From assembly GCA_026874595.1 (NCBI GenBank), contig CM049307.1, forward strand, positions 7,279,579-7,343,578: a DNA stretch of 64,000 nt. Direction: 5' to 3'. The position numbers and the translations under genes are program-made. The notes under the pieces are model-generated. The model made no database searches. It saw only the letters and a program-made list of their open reading frames with translations, and was not told the origin of the DNA. Source of the DNA: Sipunculus nudus. Taxonomy: Eukaryota > Annelida > Sipuncula > Golfingiida > Sipunculidae. Below, in pieces: positions 22,013 through 33,373 of the stretch (position 1 is the first letter of the stretch; each line of letters opens with the position of its first letter).

Positions 22013-22470
22013 ATGGCAGATTTCAAACCTGAATTTTTTTTCGAAGATCCAGACCCTGATAAACTTGAACAGTTGATAAAAGATTCGTGGTTGCGTTTGG
22101 GACAACACTTAGGGCTAGATGTTAAAAAAGCTTTGAGAAAGCCTAATATAATTGCTAAAATCATGCAAGATCTAGTTTGCAAAGGTTTAATTGAAGAGAG
22201 TGAAGTGGAAACATCAAAAGATGACAGCCTTGCTATGCAGCTACAATTAAAAAAGTTAGAAATGCATGAAAGATTAGAAAGAGAAAGGCTAGAAAAAGAA
22301 ATAGAAATTGAGTTTAAACGACTTGAGTTAGAAAGACATAAATTAGAACATGGCCTACATGCTGCCCCAACTCACAGTTTTGATGCTACTAAACACATTA
22401 GACTTGTCCCACCTTTTCAAGAAAAAGAGGTTGATTTCTTGCACTTTGAGAAGGTAGCTGAAAATTTAAC
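22013..22470 (+). pseudogene. Gypsy-type Gag N-terminal region, interrupted
   Basis: ATG opens MADFKPEFFFEDPDPDKLEQ, then a charged coiled-coil stretch (KLEMHERLERERLEKEIEIE, about residues 83-102). It then reads HIRLVPPFQEKEVD and FLHFEKVAENL, the start of the capsid-like segment typical of metazoan Gypsy Gag proteins that carry this 'VPPF.E..V..YF..FE' signature. Just after that block the frame enters a palindromic insertion (22470) and no capsid remainder or zinc knuckle follows. In intact elements Gag packages the element RNA; this copy is truncated. Confidence 0.65.
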
Positions 22471-22598
22471 TAGGTGTGAAATATATATTTTCAAGGTGAA
22501 AAAAAAATATTTATTAATTCGTACGCACGAATTAATAACTAGTGCGTACGAATTTCTAATCCGTGCGCACGAATTAATAACTCGTGCGCACGAAATAA
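22470..22598 (+). mobile_element. Palindrome-rich small element F, copy 1, inserted in gag
   Basis: Begins CTAGGTGTGAAATATATATT, contains TTTCAAGGTGAAAAA and then four spaced palindromic words of the type TTCGTGCGCACGAATTAATA. It breaks the gag frame. An inverted, rearranged relative is at 23383-23575. Both are made of the same modules, so this is a small repeat family, probably non-autonomous. Confidence 0.65.
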
Positions 22599-22714
22599 TA
22601 GCCAATGAAAAGCAAGCACACATCGACTCAGTCTAGGCACAGGCTGGCAGTTTCAGCGGGCACACACGGTTGTCAAAATGGAGCCAAACGACTTCCGTCA
22701 GTATAGAGCTGGCT

Positions 22715-23057
22715 ATACTCTCCATATTTTATGAAATGGCTAATGGACTTTCACTAGATTTTCTGCTTAATAAATCACCTCAAACTCTGTCCCATGCTGA
22801 GCCCTACAGGCTGCGCAAATCGCATTTGCTAATGATACTGAGGTTCACACAGGAAGACAGTCCCTTTTCTTTCGTTCCAATAGCATGAAACTTTGGAACA
22901 GTGTCCCAGTTCCAATAATCCAGTCTACTTCAGTAGATTCTTTTAAGAAAAATGTTTGTGACTATTTTAACCCTGCCTCTCGAGAAGTACAAAGTTATTG
23001 TTGTGACTATCATCGTCAAAATATGAATTTATCTATACTCGGCTACGACTAGATGTC
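22715..23057 (+). pseudogene. LINE 3'-terminal coding fragment
   Basis: Plus-strand frames read MANGLSLDFLL ... EPYRLRKS and then, after a frameshift, RQSLFFRSNSMKLWNSVP, followed by STSVDSFKKNVCDYF and a stop near 23050. This is the C-terminal signature common in LINE ORF2 proteins ('R...FF...LWNSLP...S...FK'). It differs from the LINE at 4473-5644. A short dead fragment lying between the gag and integrase remnants. Confidence 0.6.
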
Positions 23058-23382
23058 AGTTGCTTAAATCAATACCTATTTTCCATTGTTTTAATCTCAT
23101 GGATAAGCTCGATATGAACGTTTATTGTTTTATTGTATTACGCTTACCAGTTATAATATATGTATATGTATCTATGTATGTGGAATGTCAATCTGTCTTA
23201 ACGTATATTATGTATCTGTATATATCTCACAGTGTGTGAATATATGTGCACTTTTCCGGTCTGATCATTTTTATATACATATATACATTCATGTTACTTT
23301 TTCACTTTTTTTATTGTTATGCAGGAGAGCATCTGCATTAGCCTTATCGACTACTTTGGTATCCTGTTGAAATAAATGTGTT

Positions 23383-23575
23383 TAAACCAAATATATTTTT
23401 CACACCTAGTAATTCGTGTGCACGGATTAGTAAGTCGTGCGCACGAATTAATAAATCTTTTTCCAGCTTGGAAAATTCGTGCGCAAAAATAAATAAATAT
23501 TTTTTCCACCTTGAAAATATATTTTTCACACCTAGTAATTCGTGCGCACAAATTAATAAATATATTTCACTATGT
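23383..23575 (-). mobile_element. Palindrome-rich small element F, copy 2
   Basis: Contains two copies of the module AATATATTTTTCACACCTAG (about 23388 and 23517) and five TTCGTGCGCACGAA-like words, some altered by point changes. Relative to copy 1 it is inverted and has an internal duplication. Confidence 0.65.
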
Positions 23576-23910
23576 CGTCTCCCGGGCTCCGTTTTTATCA
23601 GAATAAAATTATGTTATACATCGAGAAAGTACGACGAAATACAATGTCCTAAAGGACCATTTAACTAAAACGACATCAGACAATGAGAAGATAACGTTAA
23701 GTGTAGAGTTATATATAGTGATAAGTGAATAGTATGCAGCAGAGTAGCTAAATATATGTGAACGACGTTTGGCAAAGGCACAGATAAAAGTACCATACCG
23801 TATTAAAATGTATAAATGAAATGTAACTGAGTATACGTAAAAGTATAGATAAAAATGCACAGAAATCCGGAATTAGAAATGAGATGACTATTATTCATTA
23901 GTATTAATTA

Positions 23911-23915
<5 letters not shown>

Positions 23916-23980
<65 letters not shown>

Positions 23981-23985
23981 TCATA
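23916..23985. repeat. (AT)n microsatellite
   Basis: About 70 bases of AT dinucleotide. Confidence 0.97.
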
Positions 23986-25019
23986 TGCTTCTATCGATAT
24001 AACAGGTACAAATATCGTTGTTTTATGTCCACCAGTCCCTTGTCATGAAGATCATTAAACTGCTGTATGACTGATCGTATACGCCTGAGATTATTCTGGC
24101 TGCTGAATGGGCAGACGATAAGTAAATAATATTTGGCTGAATGAACGTTTGATGAGAAGTATTCAAGTACTTTATAGGGAGGAATTCGTTCTGGTTTCCT
24201 AGACTCTTGGTCCCACCTGCAATATAATTTCTTCGTGTTCTTTCCATTTAGGCAAGCTAAGGAGTGTATATAGATGGGTATTGTCACCAAACCTCCACCC
24301 AGATTGTTTCACAATTATTTTGAGAGGGGAATTCAAGAATTGCAACAGGGGGCAGGGAAGGTAGATACATCCCCTTTGCTCTTAGATCTTTCCAATAGAG
24401 AGTATATACTCCAAACCTTCAATTTTTCTGTACTTCAAGAATTATCTTCCATCCAAGTTTCAATAGTCCAAGATTTCTCTATAGAAGAATTAAGTGGAAG
24501 CTCGTCAAGTTTATATGAAGAAATTTCCAAACAGGTAACATGAAGGTGGATTATGGTAGGGTCGCGTCTCTGGTCAACACATTGCAATAACGTTTTCATC
24601 ATAGTATTACATTAAGCCTATTTGCTTAAAGGCGCCCGTATGTGTTTGGATAATTTGCTGTTTATATTATACTTATGAGTGCTTAACTGTCACGTAAATT
24701 CTCCTTCATGCTTATATGTGAAATTTTTAGGTAGAGGTATTGGTTATTTTTGCCTGGCGTTCATCCGTGCGTAAAGATTACGTCTGTGTCATAAGGAAAC
24801 ACATTTAAAAAAAAAAGCTGGTATGGCTTAATTGGAAGATACTTCTGCATGGCATCTTTGGTGCCAGAAATTTAGAGGGGTCTCACGTAGGGAGACACTC
24901 CATGCCTCATTCAGTCCGGCGGACAGTCACTTGTCATGATTCTAATGTATTGCATATAGTTGAGGATTTTGTTTTCTTATAAGATTGTGGTGCCAAGCAT
25001 ATTGAGAGCTGATATGTTA
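23986..25019. other. No intact gene recognised
   Basis: Overlapping open frames occur on both strands (23991-24290 minus; 24274-24543 plus, starting MGIVTKPPPRLFHNYF) but neither shows a motif I recognise. By position this should hold the pol region of the Gypsy element; no protease or reverse-transcriptase motif was found, so that part is deleted or unrecognisable. Confidence 0.4.
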
Positions 25020-25754
25020 AATAAAGTTCATGAGTCATTTAGGCATGACCAAGTGCAAGGCAAGAGCCAGATAGGTAATGTACTGGCCGGGAATATCTAG
25101 AGATATTGAGAACACTGTGTCTTCTTGTAGTGTATGTGCCGAATACCAGAGACAAAACATCAGAGAGCGGTTAATTCCACACAAAGTTTCGGAGAGACCG
25201 TCAGAAACCTTAAATAATTTTGTTTGAGTTCGGTAAACAGGACTATCTATTAGTGATCGATTACTACTCGAAGTATCCAGATATATGTAAGTTAGAGAAT
25301 AAGACAGCCAGAATAGTGAGTCAACATCTCTAAACCATCTTTAGTAGGCATGGCATACCGGAGACGGTAATAGCTGACAATATGCCATTTCAAAGTCAAG
25401 AAATACACTCGTTTACTGATGAGTGGGGCTTCACAGTGAAAAAAAAAACATCAAGCCCAAGGTACGTACCCCAAGTCCAATGGACAGAGTGGGAGGGCTA
25501 TAGGGACAGTCAAACAGCTTATGCGCAAAGCACTTAAATCAGGCACAAGTCCAGAATTAGCTTAAGTGGTGTATCGCAATACTCCAGTGTCTGATTTGAA
25601 CATTACTGGCAGATCCCAATCCAGGGGATCAACGTGGTGAACACCAGGGCGATCCAGATAGGCTGCTTGATCTTGAAGCGCAGCAGGTGCTACGACGAAG
25701 CACCAGACCAAGGCGTGTACCGCAGTATTTTAGAGACATTGTTATGAATTAAGA
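25020..25754 (+). pseudogene. Gypsy-type integrase remnant
   Basis: In several frames: HLGMTKCKARAR and VMYWPGISRDIENTVSSCSV + CAEYQ (zinc-binding H2C2 region, CSVC visible); DYYSKYPDICKLENKTARIV (first catalytic Asp); HGIPETVIADNMPFQSQEI (second catalytic Asp); and NGQSGRAIGTVKQLMRKAL, where the family has NGQAER. The third catalytic residue (Glu) is thus replaced by Gly. The C-terminal tail reads LRRSTRPRRVPQYFRDIVMN and a stop. At least three internal stops or frameshifts. An inactive pol 3' end, probably the same element as the gag remnant 3 kb upstream. Confidence 0.8.
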
Positions 25755-27530
25755 GCAAACTTACCTTTTTTTGCATCCCACTTAAATTGTAATTCGAGTG
25801 GATTGATATTTAAGTTTCAACAGATTTTATGACAATCATTTTAGTAATATTACGTATCATGATTATTCCGTACTCTGAGAAAAGTTCAGTACTTGACATT
25901 AATGAAGATTTTCTAATTTAAACAAGATGGACACTTGCAGTTTTATTATAAACCAAAGGACTTTAACACCCGTTACACATGTAGTGTACTCAAGTGTCCT
26001 GAAGAAATAAACCTGCTGTATATTTCGTTGCACAGGTTCGAATAAGGCATGTGGGCTTTTTTTCGCGTAAACTTGTTATAAGAAAGGCAAACAGAACTAT
26101 TTCAAAACGAAAGGAGGGTGGAAACATATCCTTTCCAGAGAATATAATATGTATTGATATTGTTTAGCCAGCCAGTCAACCTTCTGTACTAGTTTAAAAC
26201 AATACCACCAGATGTCCGTCCATTCACGCATAAGACCTTCGTCACTCAATGTCTGCTGCTCATCGTTTTCACTGTAGGGTTGTTAATTTTCAAATCTCTA
26301 TCTAAAATTTTATTTCATTTCGTGTTTGATCTATGTTGGAAAAATAAGTCCAAGATATCTCATCAGATATATTATTATTATGTAATAAAGGAAGTGTTAT
26401 CAATCATATACTATCGGAGATCGTGATAAAAAGGCCGAAAGGAAAATTGTTGAAAAGAGATAATAAAATGATGCTAAATTTTACCACATTCACCTTCTCA
26501 ATATTGCGTATGACACGCAGAAGCTTGGGGGTGACAGGGTAAAGTACGAAAACAATTTACATAATCATTAGTCATCGATCATGGCATGCATGTTTATACA
26601 AACCTGGTTCGAGAAAATTTGTAGAAATTTAAAGAAAAATTTAAGAAATTTGTGTTTAACATTTTCCGAATTATAGTTTTCATAGGGACTTAAATTTAAT
26701 ATGTTTAAAATCATTGACGCCACAATACAAACTGCACAAGATAGGAATAATTTAAGATAAACATATAACAGGCACAGTCCTCAGAGGGATTTACAGTCAA
26801 ATTATGGACTTTGAATATATAAATTGTAAATCCTGATGTTTTATTTTAACCCCTGAATTGATCAAATTGCGCACTGGCCTGTATTTTACAACGATTTCTC
26901 CAGCGAGCCTCCGATATGCATTTACATGGTTAAGACCCGTTAAATACATAACAAATTCATAGGTTTATGAAGATATGTAAAGGACTTTATTGTCAATGCG
27001 GTCCACACTGACAAAGGATACCCCTGATCCAATACAGTGAATGATAGATTTGTTGACTTATGTCTGTTCATTGATAGATCCTCCACTTCTCCACAAATGA
27101 GGACACGGGCTATTCGTGTAGAAACGTCTTATAAATAAAAGGGAGGCTTATACAATTCACATTATGACCGAGACCCATTTTGCCTCCTGCATTATAAGCT
27201 ACAGCCGACCCTTTAACCTAACTGTACCTAAAGATAAACTATAATATATGCCGCGACTGAGCCTGTCGTCCAAACCGTCCTCGGAAAAAGATAAAGCATA
27301 TGCTTTGGAGCGAGTTTGAAAGCTTGCGCTCGAGAGGTTGAATGTTGGAGGGGGAATTGCCCTCAAACGGCCTGAAAAAAAATTTGAAAAGGAATAAAAC
27401 ATAAAAAATGCATTTTAATGTAGTTTTTAACATTTTCCCACTTTTAATTACATGCTGCACCACAGACAAATTTACCAAATATTGAATTTACACAACCATG
27501 CGTCCTAAGTTTAAATCCTCACTAGCTGAT
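25755..27530. other. No gene recognised
   Basis: AT-rich DNA downstream of the integrase remnant. No 3' LTR matching 21168-21594 was found. Short minus-strand ORFs around 27199-27478 show no motif. Confidence 0.45.
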
Positions 27531-28150
27531 AATTAAACCCGTTATACCGGGCTTTTTAACGGGTTTTTGGAGATATAATAACTGAGATGTGGAATGTTGG
27601 CTCTTTTTTTATTCTTAAATTTAAAAGAAAATACAGGTTTTCAGTGGGATACTGTCTCAATAAGATATGTATAAATATTTTTTTACCTTTATTTTGTGGT
27701 GCTGTGTACGCGGCCAGAAATTCATACCCCGGTATTTTTACCTTGAAGACCTGGTCAGTGATGATGTTTACCTTGCGAACCGGAATAAGACGCGGGGGCA
27801 TTCAGGTTTTTGATGATATTTGGCTGGTTTCTATCGTTGGACGTATAAAAAATAGGTTGATGTGAGGAAAACATGAAAAGTTTATTAAAAGTACGTTGCA
27901 AGAAAACTGTTCCTGAAGAAAGAAACAGAAATATGCATATCTCTTATGCAGCAGAAGCGGATCCAATAGAACTCCATGCAAAGGATCCGTATCCAATTTT
28001 AAGCCGCTGCAACCTTATTTTTTTTAATTATGAGACCTAAAAACCCCTCCACCACCCGACCCCACCCTACCCCTGTTCCTGAAAATGGGACCTTGAAGTA
28101 GGTTTCGTCAGTTATCCTCCTAGGCTGAACCCTCCATTTCATAAAGCGAG
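27531..28150 (-). repeat. Duplicated segment G, copy 2, part 1
   Basis: Reverse complement of about 7190-8110, from the 'ataccgggcttttta' end to the 'gttcctgaaaatgggacctt' block. The MITE present in copy 1 is absent here, so the pre-insertion state is preserved. It breaks off next to the poly-T tract where element a2 begins. Confidence 0.75.
27742..27801 (-). CDS. Exon-like 20-codon block, copy 2
   Basis: Minus-strand ATG (27799-27801) opens MPPRLIPVR, K, VNIITDQVFK, then a GTAAAA donor (27740-27741). An in-frame TGA immediately precedes the ATG. Compared with 7847-7906 there are four differences, all in third codon positions, one of them N to K. The reading can continue through the donor for 81 codons, but similarity between the copies is not codon-structured there. 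Confidence 0.4.
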
Positions 28151-28185
28151 AAACGTGTGTTTTTTTTTTTTTTTTTTTTTTTTTT

Positions 28186-31100
28186 TAGCTCAGCTTACTG
28201 AAAGTCATCTGAGCTATAGCGATCACTCTTTGTCCGTCGTCCGTATGTCCGTCTGTCCGTCCGTTAACCAGGCACAAATCGTAACCGCTGAACCTAGAAC
28301 CTTGTAACTCGGGATTCTGAGAGGTCCATGAAAAATCTCCTTGGAAACCAGAAATTAGGTCTCTGTTACCCATATCCTTCGAGCTATGGGACCCCAAAGT
28401 ACCATAGTAAGAATAGTAAAAAATTTCATACAAAAACTTCAATATCTCAATAACTACAACACTGATGGTCATGATTTTTGGCATACATATTGATCATGAG
28501 ATGTTCCATAAGTTCCTGCAGACTGGTGGCGCCACCTGTATTTTTCGATTTTTTAACAATTTTTTCCTCTATTTTTGAGACGTTTAAAGATGCTGTCATC
28601 TGTTAACGTGGAACAAATCGTAACCGCTGGACCTAGAATCTTCATTCTCGACACACTGAGAAACCTATTAAAAGTCTCCGTGGAAACCATAAATTAGATC
28701 TCTGTTACCCATATCCTTCGAGCTATGGGGCCCCAAAGTACCCCCCAGAAAAGTCAAAAATTTCATACAAAAACTTCAATATCTCAATAACTACAACACT
28801 GATGGTAATGATTTTTGGCATACGTATTGATCATGAGATGTTCCATCACTTCCTGCAGACTGGTGGCGCCATCTGAATTTTTCGATTTTTTACGAATTTA
28901 AAAATGTGAACAGCTGTTAACAGGGCACAAATCATAAAGACTGGACCTAGAATCTTCATTCTTGACACACTGAGAGGTCCATAAAAAGTCTGCATGGAAA
29001 CCTGAAATAAGGTCTCTGTTACCCATATCCTTTGAGCTATGGGGGGCTCCCAATAACCCCCCAGAATAATGGAAAATTTGATAAAAACAAACTGCAACAT
29101 CTCAATAACTACAACACTGATGGTCATGATTTTTGGCATACATATTGATCAAGAGGTGTTTCATCAGTACCTGCAGACTGGTGGTGCCACCTGTATTTTT
29201 TTAAATTTTCACAATTTTTTTTTCTCTATTTCCGAGACCTTTCAGGATGTAGTTATCTGTCAACAGGGTACAAATCGTAAGGACTGGACCGAGAATCTTC
29301 ATTGTTGACACACAGGGAGACCCATGATAAGTCTCAATGGACACCTGAAATTAGGTCTCTGTTACCCATATCCTTTGAGCTATGGCACTCCAAAGTACAG
29401 CTCAGAATAATGGAAAATTTGATACAAAAGCTGAAGTATCTGAACAACTAATGCAGAGATCACCATAATTGTTTTCATGGATATTGATCATGGAGTGTTT
29501 CATCAGTTTCTGCAGACTGGTGGCACCACCTGTATTTGTTCGGGTTTTTTTACGAATTTTTTCTCTATTTTTTGAGACCTTTAAAGTTATGAACATCTGT
29601 TAACAGGGCACAAATCATTAAAACTGGACCCAGAATCTTCATTCTTGACATCAAGGGAGGCCCATGGAAAGTCTCCATGGAAACCTGAAATTAGGTCTCT
29701 GTTACCCATATTCTTTAAGCTGTATGGCTCCAAATTACCCCCCAGAATAATGGAAAATTTGATACAAAAACTGCAGTATCTCAATAACTACTACACTGAT
29801 GGTCATGATTTTCGGCATACATATTGATCATGACCTGTTCCATCAGTTTCTGTAGACTGGGTGCGCCACCTCTATTTTTTTCAAATTTTTACGATTTTTT
29901 TTCTCTTTTTTGATACCTTTAAAGAAGTGGTTATCTGTCAACAGGGTACAAATCGCAACAACTGGACCTAGAATCTTCATTCTTGTCATGCAAGAAGGCC
30001 CATGAAAAGTGCCTGTGGAAACTTAAAATTAGGTCTCTGTTACCCATATCCTTCAAGCTATAGGACTCCGAAGTATCCCTCAGAATAATGGACAATTTGA
30101 TACAAAAGCTGAAGTATCTGAACAACTAATGGGGAGATCACCATGATTCTTTGCATGGCTATTGATGTTTGTAAGTGTTTTTATTAGTTTCTGCAGACTG
30201 GTGGAGCCACCTGTATTTTTGTACCCGCCAAAACGAAGTTTTGTGGATACTATGTTTTTGACCGGGTTCCTCCGCCGTTGCCGCGTTCGTTTCCAGAGAG
30301 CTCCTCTTGGACTTGATTTTATCAGCTTTCCAAGCTCATATCTCGGGAACCGTTTGACTGATCAGGAAATAAATTTTATACTAATGTAGCCCTTGGATAG
30401 CTCTATAACATACACAAAAAATGGTGGCGCCACCTGTAACCATGTTTGCACAGTGTCCATCTGTTCATCTGCCTTTGGTTAAAATCACTCATATCTCTTC
30501 AGTGAATTGACTAATTCACCTGAAATTCGGCATCCGTATACATCCTGGATAGCTTTCTTGATTTTATGACAGGTGGCGCCACCTACATTCTCATTCACGC
30601 TGATGACATCCAAGCTCATATTTCGGGAACCGTTTGACCGATCGGGCCAAAATTTTGCATGTTTATAGATCTAACATAGCTCTTCATCATACGTTAAACT
30701 GGTGGCGCCACCTGCAACCATTTTTGCACAGCGTCTGTCTGTTTGTCTGCCGTGCAATAATGTCACTCATATCTCGGCAGTGGTTTGACATATCTGCCTA
30801 AAATTTTGCAGTTTTATACATCCTGGATAGCTTTCTTGATTTTATGACAGGTGGCACCACCTACATTCACGTTCACGCTGATGACATCCAAGCTCATAAC
30901 TCGGGAACCGTTTGACCGATCGGGCCAAAATTTTGCATGTGTATAGATCTAACATAGCTCTTTATCATACACAAAAGTGGTGGCACCACCTGCAACTATT
31001 TTTTGCACAGCGTCTGTCTGTTTGTCTGCCGTGCAATCAAGTCACTCACATCTTGGCAGTGGTTTGACATATCTGCCTAAAATTTTGCAGTTTTATACAT

Positions 31101-32015
31101 CCTGGATAGCTTTCTTGATTTGATGACAGGTGGCGCCACCTTTATTCTAGTTTATGCTGCAGACATCCAAGCTCATATCTCGGGAACCGTTTGAACGATT
31201 GGGCCAAAAATTTGCATGTGTATAGATCTCACATAGGTCTTTATCATACACAAAACTGGAGGGGCCACCTGCAACCATTTTTGCACATTTTGCACAGCGT
31301 CTGTCTGTTGGTCTGCCGTAGCCTAAAATCACTCATTTCTCTGTAGTGGTTTGACATAACTGCCTAAAATTTTGCAGGTTTATACATCCTGGATAGCTTT
31401 CTTGATTTTATGACAGGTGGCGCCACCTACATTCTAGTTAACGCTGCACACATCCAAGCTAATATCTCAGGAACCATTTGACCGATTGGGCCAAAATTGT
31501 GCTTGTGTTTAGATCTCACATAGGTCTTTATCATACACAAAACTGCAACCATTTTTGCACAGCGTCTGTCTGTTTGTCTGCCGTGGGCTAAAATCACTCA
31601 TATCCATGTAGTGGTTTGACTTTTCTGCCTAAAATTTTGCATATGTATACAACTTGGACAGCTTTCTGGATTTGTGGTAGGTTGCACAACCTACATACAC
31701 ATTTAGGCTGCAGACATCCATGCTAATATGCAATATACCTCACTCTGTTTCCCCTTGCCACTCAATCCATGCCTCACTTCACTCTGATTTTGGCAGATAC
31801 ACGTAGTCACTTGTCGGCTACCCGTATTCTAGTTTTTAAAGTTCACACATTTTTTCTCTATTTTTCAGATATATAAATACAGACTAAATCTTGGCCTGTT
31901 GGTTAATCTGTTTGATGCTTCAGTTGAATGGGTATCTACCATTCTGATGATAAAATTTCCTTTTGTGAATCTCTTCCCAGTCAGCTGAGCGTCATGACCC
32001 ATGGGTCACTTGTTG
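28186..32015 (+). mobile_element. HINE-like element a2 with about six ~335-bp tandem units, split by b2
   Basis: 5' end after a poly-T run: TAGCTCAGCTTACTGAAAGT followed by CATCTGAGCTATAG. TAGCTCAG pairs with CTGAGCTA, giving a terminal hairpin. 3' end: TCAGCTGAGC, then the 14-bp palindrome TGACCCATGGGTCA, then CTTGTTG. The units recur at about 320-343 bp, with GGTGGCGCCACC exact at 28525 and degenerate in the later units. The element interrupts segment G (28150 resumes at 32030). It is itself interrupted by element b2 at 30220-31832. No protein coded. Confidence 0.75.
30220..31832 (+). mobile_element. HINE-like element b2, nested in a2
   Basis: 5' end TGTACCCGCCAAAACGAAG and TTTTGTGGATACTATGTTTT form a hairpin (CAAAAC/GTTTTG core). 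Near the 3' end, TTTTGGCAGATACA is the imperfect inverse of the start, followed by a weak hairpin (GTAG...CTAC) and CCGTATTCTAG. Internally two modules alternate: 'accatttttgcacagcgtc...gatagctttcttga' and 'cattca.gctgcagacatccaagctcatatctcgggaacc...'. They are separated by GGTGGCGCCACC, exact at 30423, 30572, 30701, 31129 and 31416 and one base off elsewhere. Both flanks are T-rich a2 sequence, consistent with insertion into a T run. Confidence 0.72.
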
Positions 32016-32029
32016 TTTTTTGTTTTTTA

Positions 32030-32260
32030 CTTTTACTGACCGTGGATGAGAGCCTGGGTCAAACGTAAGACCAGACATGCTCCAATCCCTCACTGAAAGC
32101 AAGCGTTTTTCATATGAATAATAGTCCTTATAGTGTTTGAGGTTGAGTGACCACGATGCACGCATCTGGTTATAAACGGAAAAAAACTCTAAATTATATG
32201 TGAATTAAAATAATATAATCTCATATTCCCTATGTCACTGCGGGGATATGAGGTATGGCA
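32030..32260 (-). repeat. Duplicated segment G, copy 2, part 2
   Basis: Reverse complement of about 6960-7180 (landmarks 'ccctcactgaaagcaagcg', GGTTGAGTGACCACGATGCA, 'ccctatgtcact'). It continues segment G beyond element a2. Confidence 0.7.
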
Positions 32261-32739
32261 CAGTGTCATACGCAATACGGTTTTAGAGAACATTGAGGGG
32301 AAAGGTTGAGCGAATTCCTTTTATAATAATTAGATACTAGCTGCTTCCGTGGAAAATCCACGGCTCCATCTGATGCATATTTTTGTAACGAGCTGATAGG
32401 AACTAAACGACGCATATTTTAATCCTAAGGTTTTTGCAGGAACGTTTGTCATGTGTTTCACTTATATGATATAAAGATTACTTCTGCCAGAATTCTTCAG
32501 GAACACCCTGTCCCAAAATATCAACATAGATAGAAAAATTATTCTATTCCAAAATTCACACACACAAAAAAATAAATTTTGGAAAGAGACGTCAGACATA
32601 TACAAGGTGTACGAATTTTTTAGTGAGAAGTTTTCTTTCCGATAAACAAAATAGGTCCGACAGCTTCATTGCTTGGGAAATATCGTAGATATATCGATTG
32701 TATAAAGAAGCAATCTGAGTGATTTTATCCCAAACAGAC
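32261..32739. other. No gene recognised
   Basis: Contains a short hairpin CCGTGG-AAAAT-CCACGG at about 32349 and otherwise unremarkable AT-rich sequence. Confidence 0.45.
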
Positions 32740-33056
32740 GGACGCTGTGCAAATATGGTTGATAAAAGTAGGTGGCGCCACCTGCCACAAAATCCAGAAA
32801 GCTATCCACGATGTATAAATGGTTGCAGGTGGCGCCACCAGTTTTGCGTATGATAGAGAGCTATGTGAGATGTATACACATGCAAAATTTTGGCCCAATC
32901 GGTCAAACGGTTCCCGAGTTATGAGCTTGGATGTCTGCAGCGTAAACGTGAATGTAGGTGGCGCCACCTGTCATAAAATCAAGAAAGCTGTCCAGGATGT
33001 ATACACATGCAAAATTTCAGGTGGATAAATCCGACCAATGCAGAGATATGAGTGAT
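32740..33056 (-). repeat. Relic of family-b internal modules
   Basis: Minus-strand match to the b internal modules, including three exact GGTGGCGCCACC palindromes (32771, 32828, 32957). Neither terminal hairpin is present, so this is a truncated copy. Confidence 0.7.
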
Positions 33057-33165
33057 ATGAGGGGGTGGGGGGGGGGTTCTCCAAAGTCAATGTAAAGCTC
33101 CAAGGTATGAGTAATCCCAAGGTGATAACAGCTTTAATGAACCACCGCAATTAAAATTGATTCAA

Positions 33166-33166
<1 letters not shown>

Positions 33167-33217
<51 letters not shown>

Positions 33218-33229
33218 TTATTATTACTT
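33167..33229. repeat. (ATT)n microsatellite
   Basis: About 20 ATT triplets with one interruption. It follows a G-rich tract at 33060-33078. Confidence 0.95.
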
Positions 33230-33373
33230 CTATAATTCAGGATGTTTGCCTCTTTAAATATCATGTTATCCTGGCTGTTACATTTGTCATGCATGAATTA
33301 TCTCTCATCACCTTCCATGTTATGGTTAATCTGACATCCATTTTTGCATCAACATAGCATGTAGCTACGTACG

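Noticed and set aside
24824-24900. tRNA-like A-box (TGGCTTAATTGG)
   Set aside because: No B-box at the right distance and no cloverleaf stems; no tRNA gene was found anywhere in the window.
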